A stretch of 34,028 bases of DNA, from the NCBI GenBank assembly GCA_035651635.1, contig DASRFK010000014.1, forward strand, positions 1 through 34,028, given 5' to 3'. Positions 33,805 through 34,028 of the stretch are shown here, piece after piece. Positions within the stretch are counted from its first letter, which is position 1; every line of letters begins with the position of its first letter. Under the pieces are notes generated by a model that saw only the letters and a program-made list of their open reading frames with translations, searched no databases and was not told where the DNA came from. Origin of the DNA: JANXQE01 sp035651635. Its GTDB lineage: Bacteria; Verrucomicrobiota; Verrucomicrobiia; Limisphaerales; UBA8199. The position numbers and the translations under genes were made by a program.

Positions 33805-33983
33805 GACTAGTTCGGCCCGCAGCAAAAACTCGCCCAACGCGTCCAAAAACGTGCGAGGGTGGTTCTTTTGTGCCGCGCAGCACACATATTAGCCAGACTA
33901 TTTGCTGACCAGCAATTGTGTCAAGTGAGCCGATCCGCAAGGGTGGACGAGATAAAAGTGGGTTTTGGCATTTCTCCTTGTTT

Positions 33984-34017
33984 TTGACCCTGTTATTGTA
34001 GTATGTATACTACAATA
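33984..34017 (+). promoter_or_regulatory. Promoter with -10 inside a palindromic operator; probable leaderless start
   Basis: TTGACC (33984-33989) and TATACT (34006-34011) form a -35/-10 pair at 16-base spacing. A perfect inverted repeat with 10-bp arms, TATTGTAGTA (33994-34003) and TACTACAATA (34008-34017), covers the -10 box. The ATG at 34017-34019 is six bases after the -10 box, so transcription would begin at or next to the ATG. The dyad resembles GTAGTA/TACTAC operators of BlaI/MecI-type repressors. Confidence 0.7.
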
Positions 34018-34028
34018 TGAAAAAGAGC
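34017..34028 (+). CDS. Start of a truncated gene (MKKS...), product unknown
   Basis: Only four codons (ATG AAA AAG AGC) are inside the window. The strong promoter and overlapping palindrome suggest an autoregulated gene, for example a BlaI/MecI-family repressor, but the product cannot be identified from this sequence. No Shine-Dalgarno is possible if transcription starts at the ATG. Confidence 0.45.

Overview
The window looks like a chromosomal segment of a Verrucomicrobiota bacterium, probably of the Limisphaerales/Pedosphaera type. This is inferred from style. The large secreted protein at 18518-21346 carries 'choice-of-anchor Q' and Ig-like repeats full of Thr/Asn/Ser, with a C-terminal tail ending in FYRIITP. 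Intergenic regions hold small multi-hairpin palindromic repeats, many genes lack a Shine-Dalgarno sequence, and the chaperonin genes are Gram-negative-like. No rRNA or tRNA gene, CRISPR array or transposase gene was seen.

Layout. (1) 1-6.8 kb, minus strand: a TpsB/ShlB-type outer-membrane transporter, then the housekeeping chaperones groEL, groES and dnaK, separated by clear rho-independent terminators. (2) 7.1-33.8 kb: a surface-polysaccharide region. It holds a WecG/TagA/CpsF glycosyltransferase, five GT4-type glycosyltransferases, a CgeB-like glycosyltransferase, one intact and one broken GT2 enzyme, a Wzx-type flippase, a Wzy/O-antigen-ligase-type membrane protein, a sulfotransferase-like protein and eight SAM-dependent methyltransferases (including one TylF/MycF type and one FkbM type). 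Two secreted non-enzymatic proteins sit inside it: the beta-helix/Ig protein and an eight-repeat PQQ-like beta-propeller. (3) The last 45 bases hold a strong promoter whose -10 box lies inside a 10-bp-arm palindrome, directly next to the ATG of a gene cut by the window end.

How the genes may work together. GT4/GT2/WecG enzymes would build a repeat unit on an undecaprenyl carrier at the inner face of the membrane. The flippase would move it across and the Wzy-like protein would polymerise or ligate it. The methyltransferases and sulfotransferase would decorate it, predicting a heavily O-methylated and possibly sulfated glycan. The initiating phosphoglycosyltransferase, the nucleotide-sugar enzymes and the Wza/Wzc export machinery are not in the window. 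Transcription direction changes about ten times across the cluster, so it is a mosaic of short transcription units, not one operon. The broken GT2 gene and the palindromic repeats between units suggest ongoing rearrangement.

No wholly new molecular machine could be demonstrated. The strongest points for follow-up are the methyltransferase-rich glycan locus, the leaderless palindrome-controlled gene at the right edge, and the three families of hairpin repeats.
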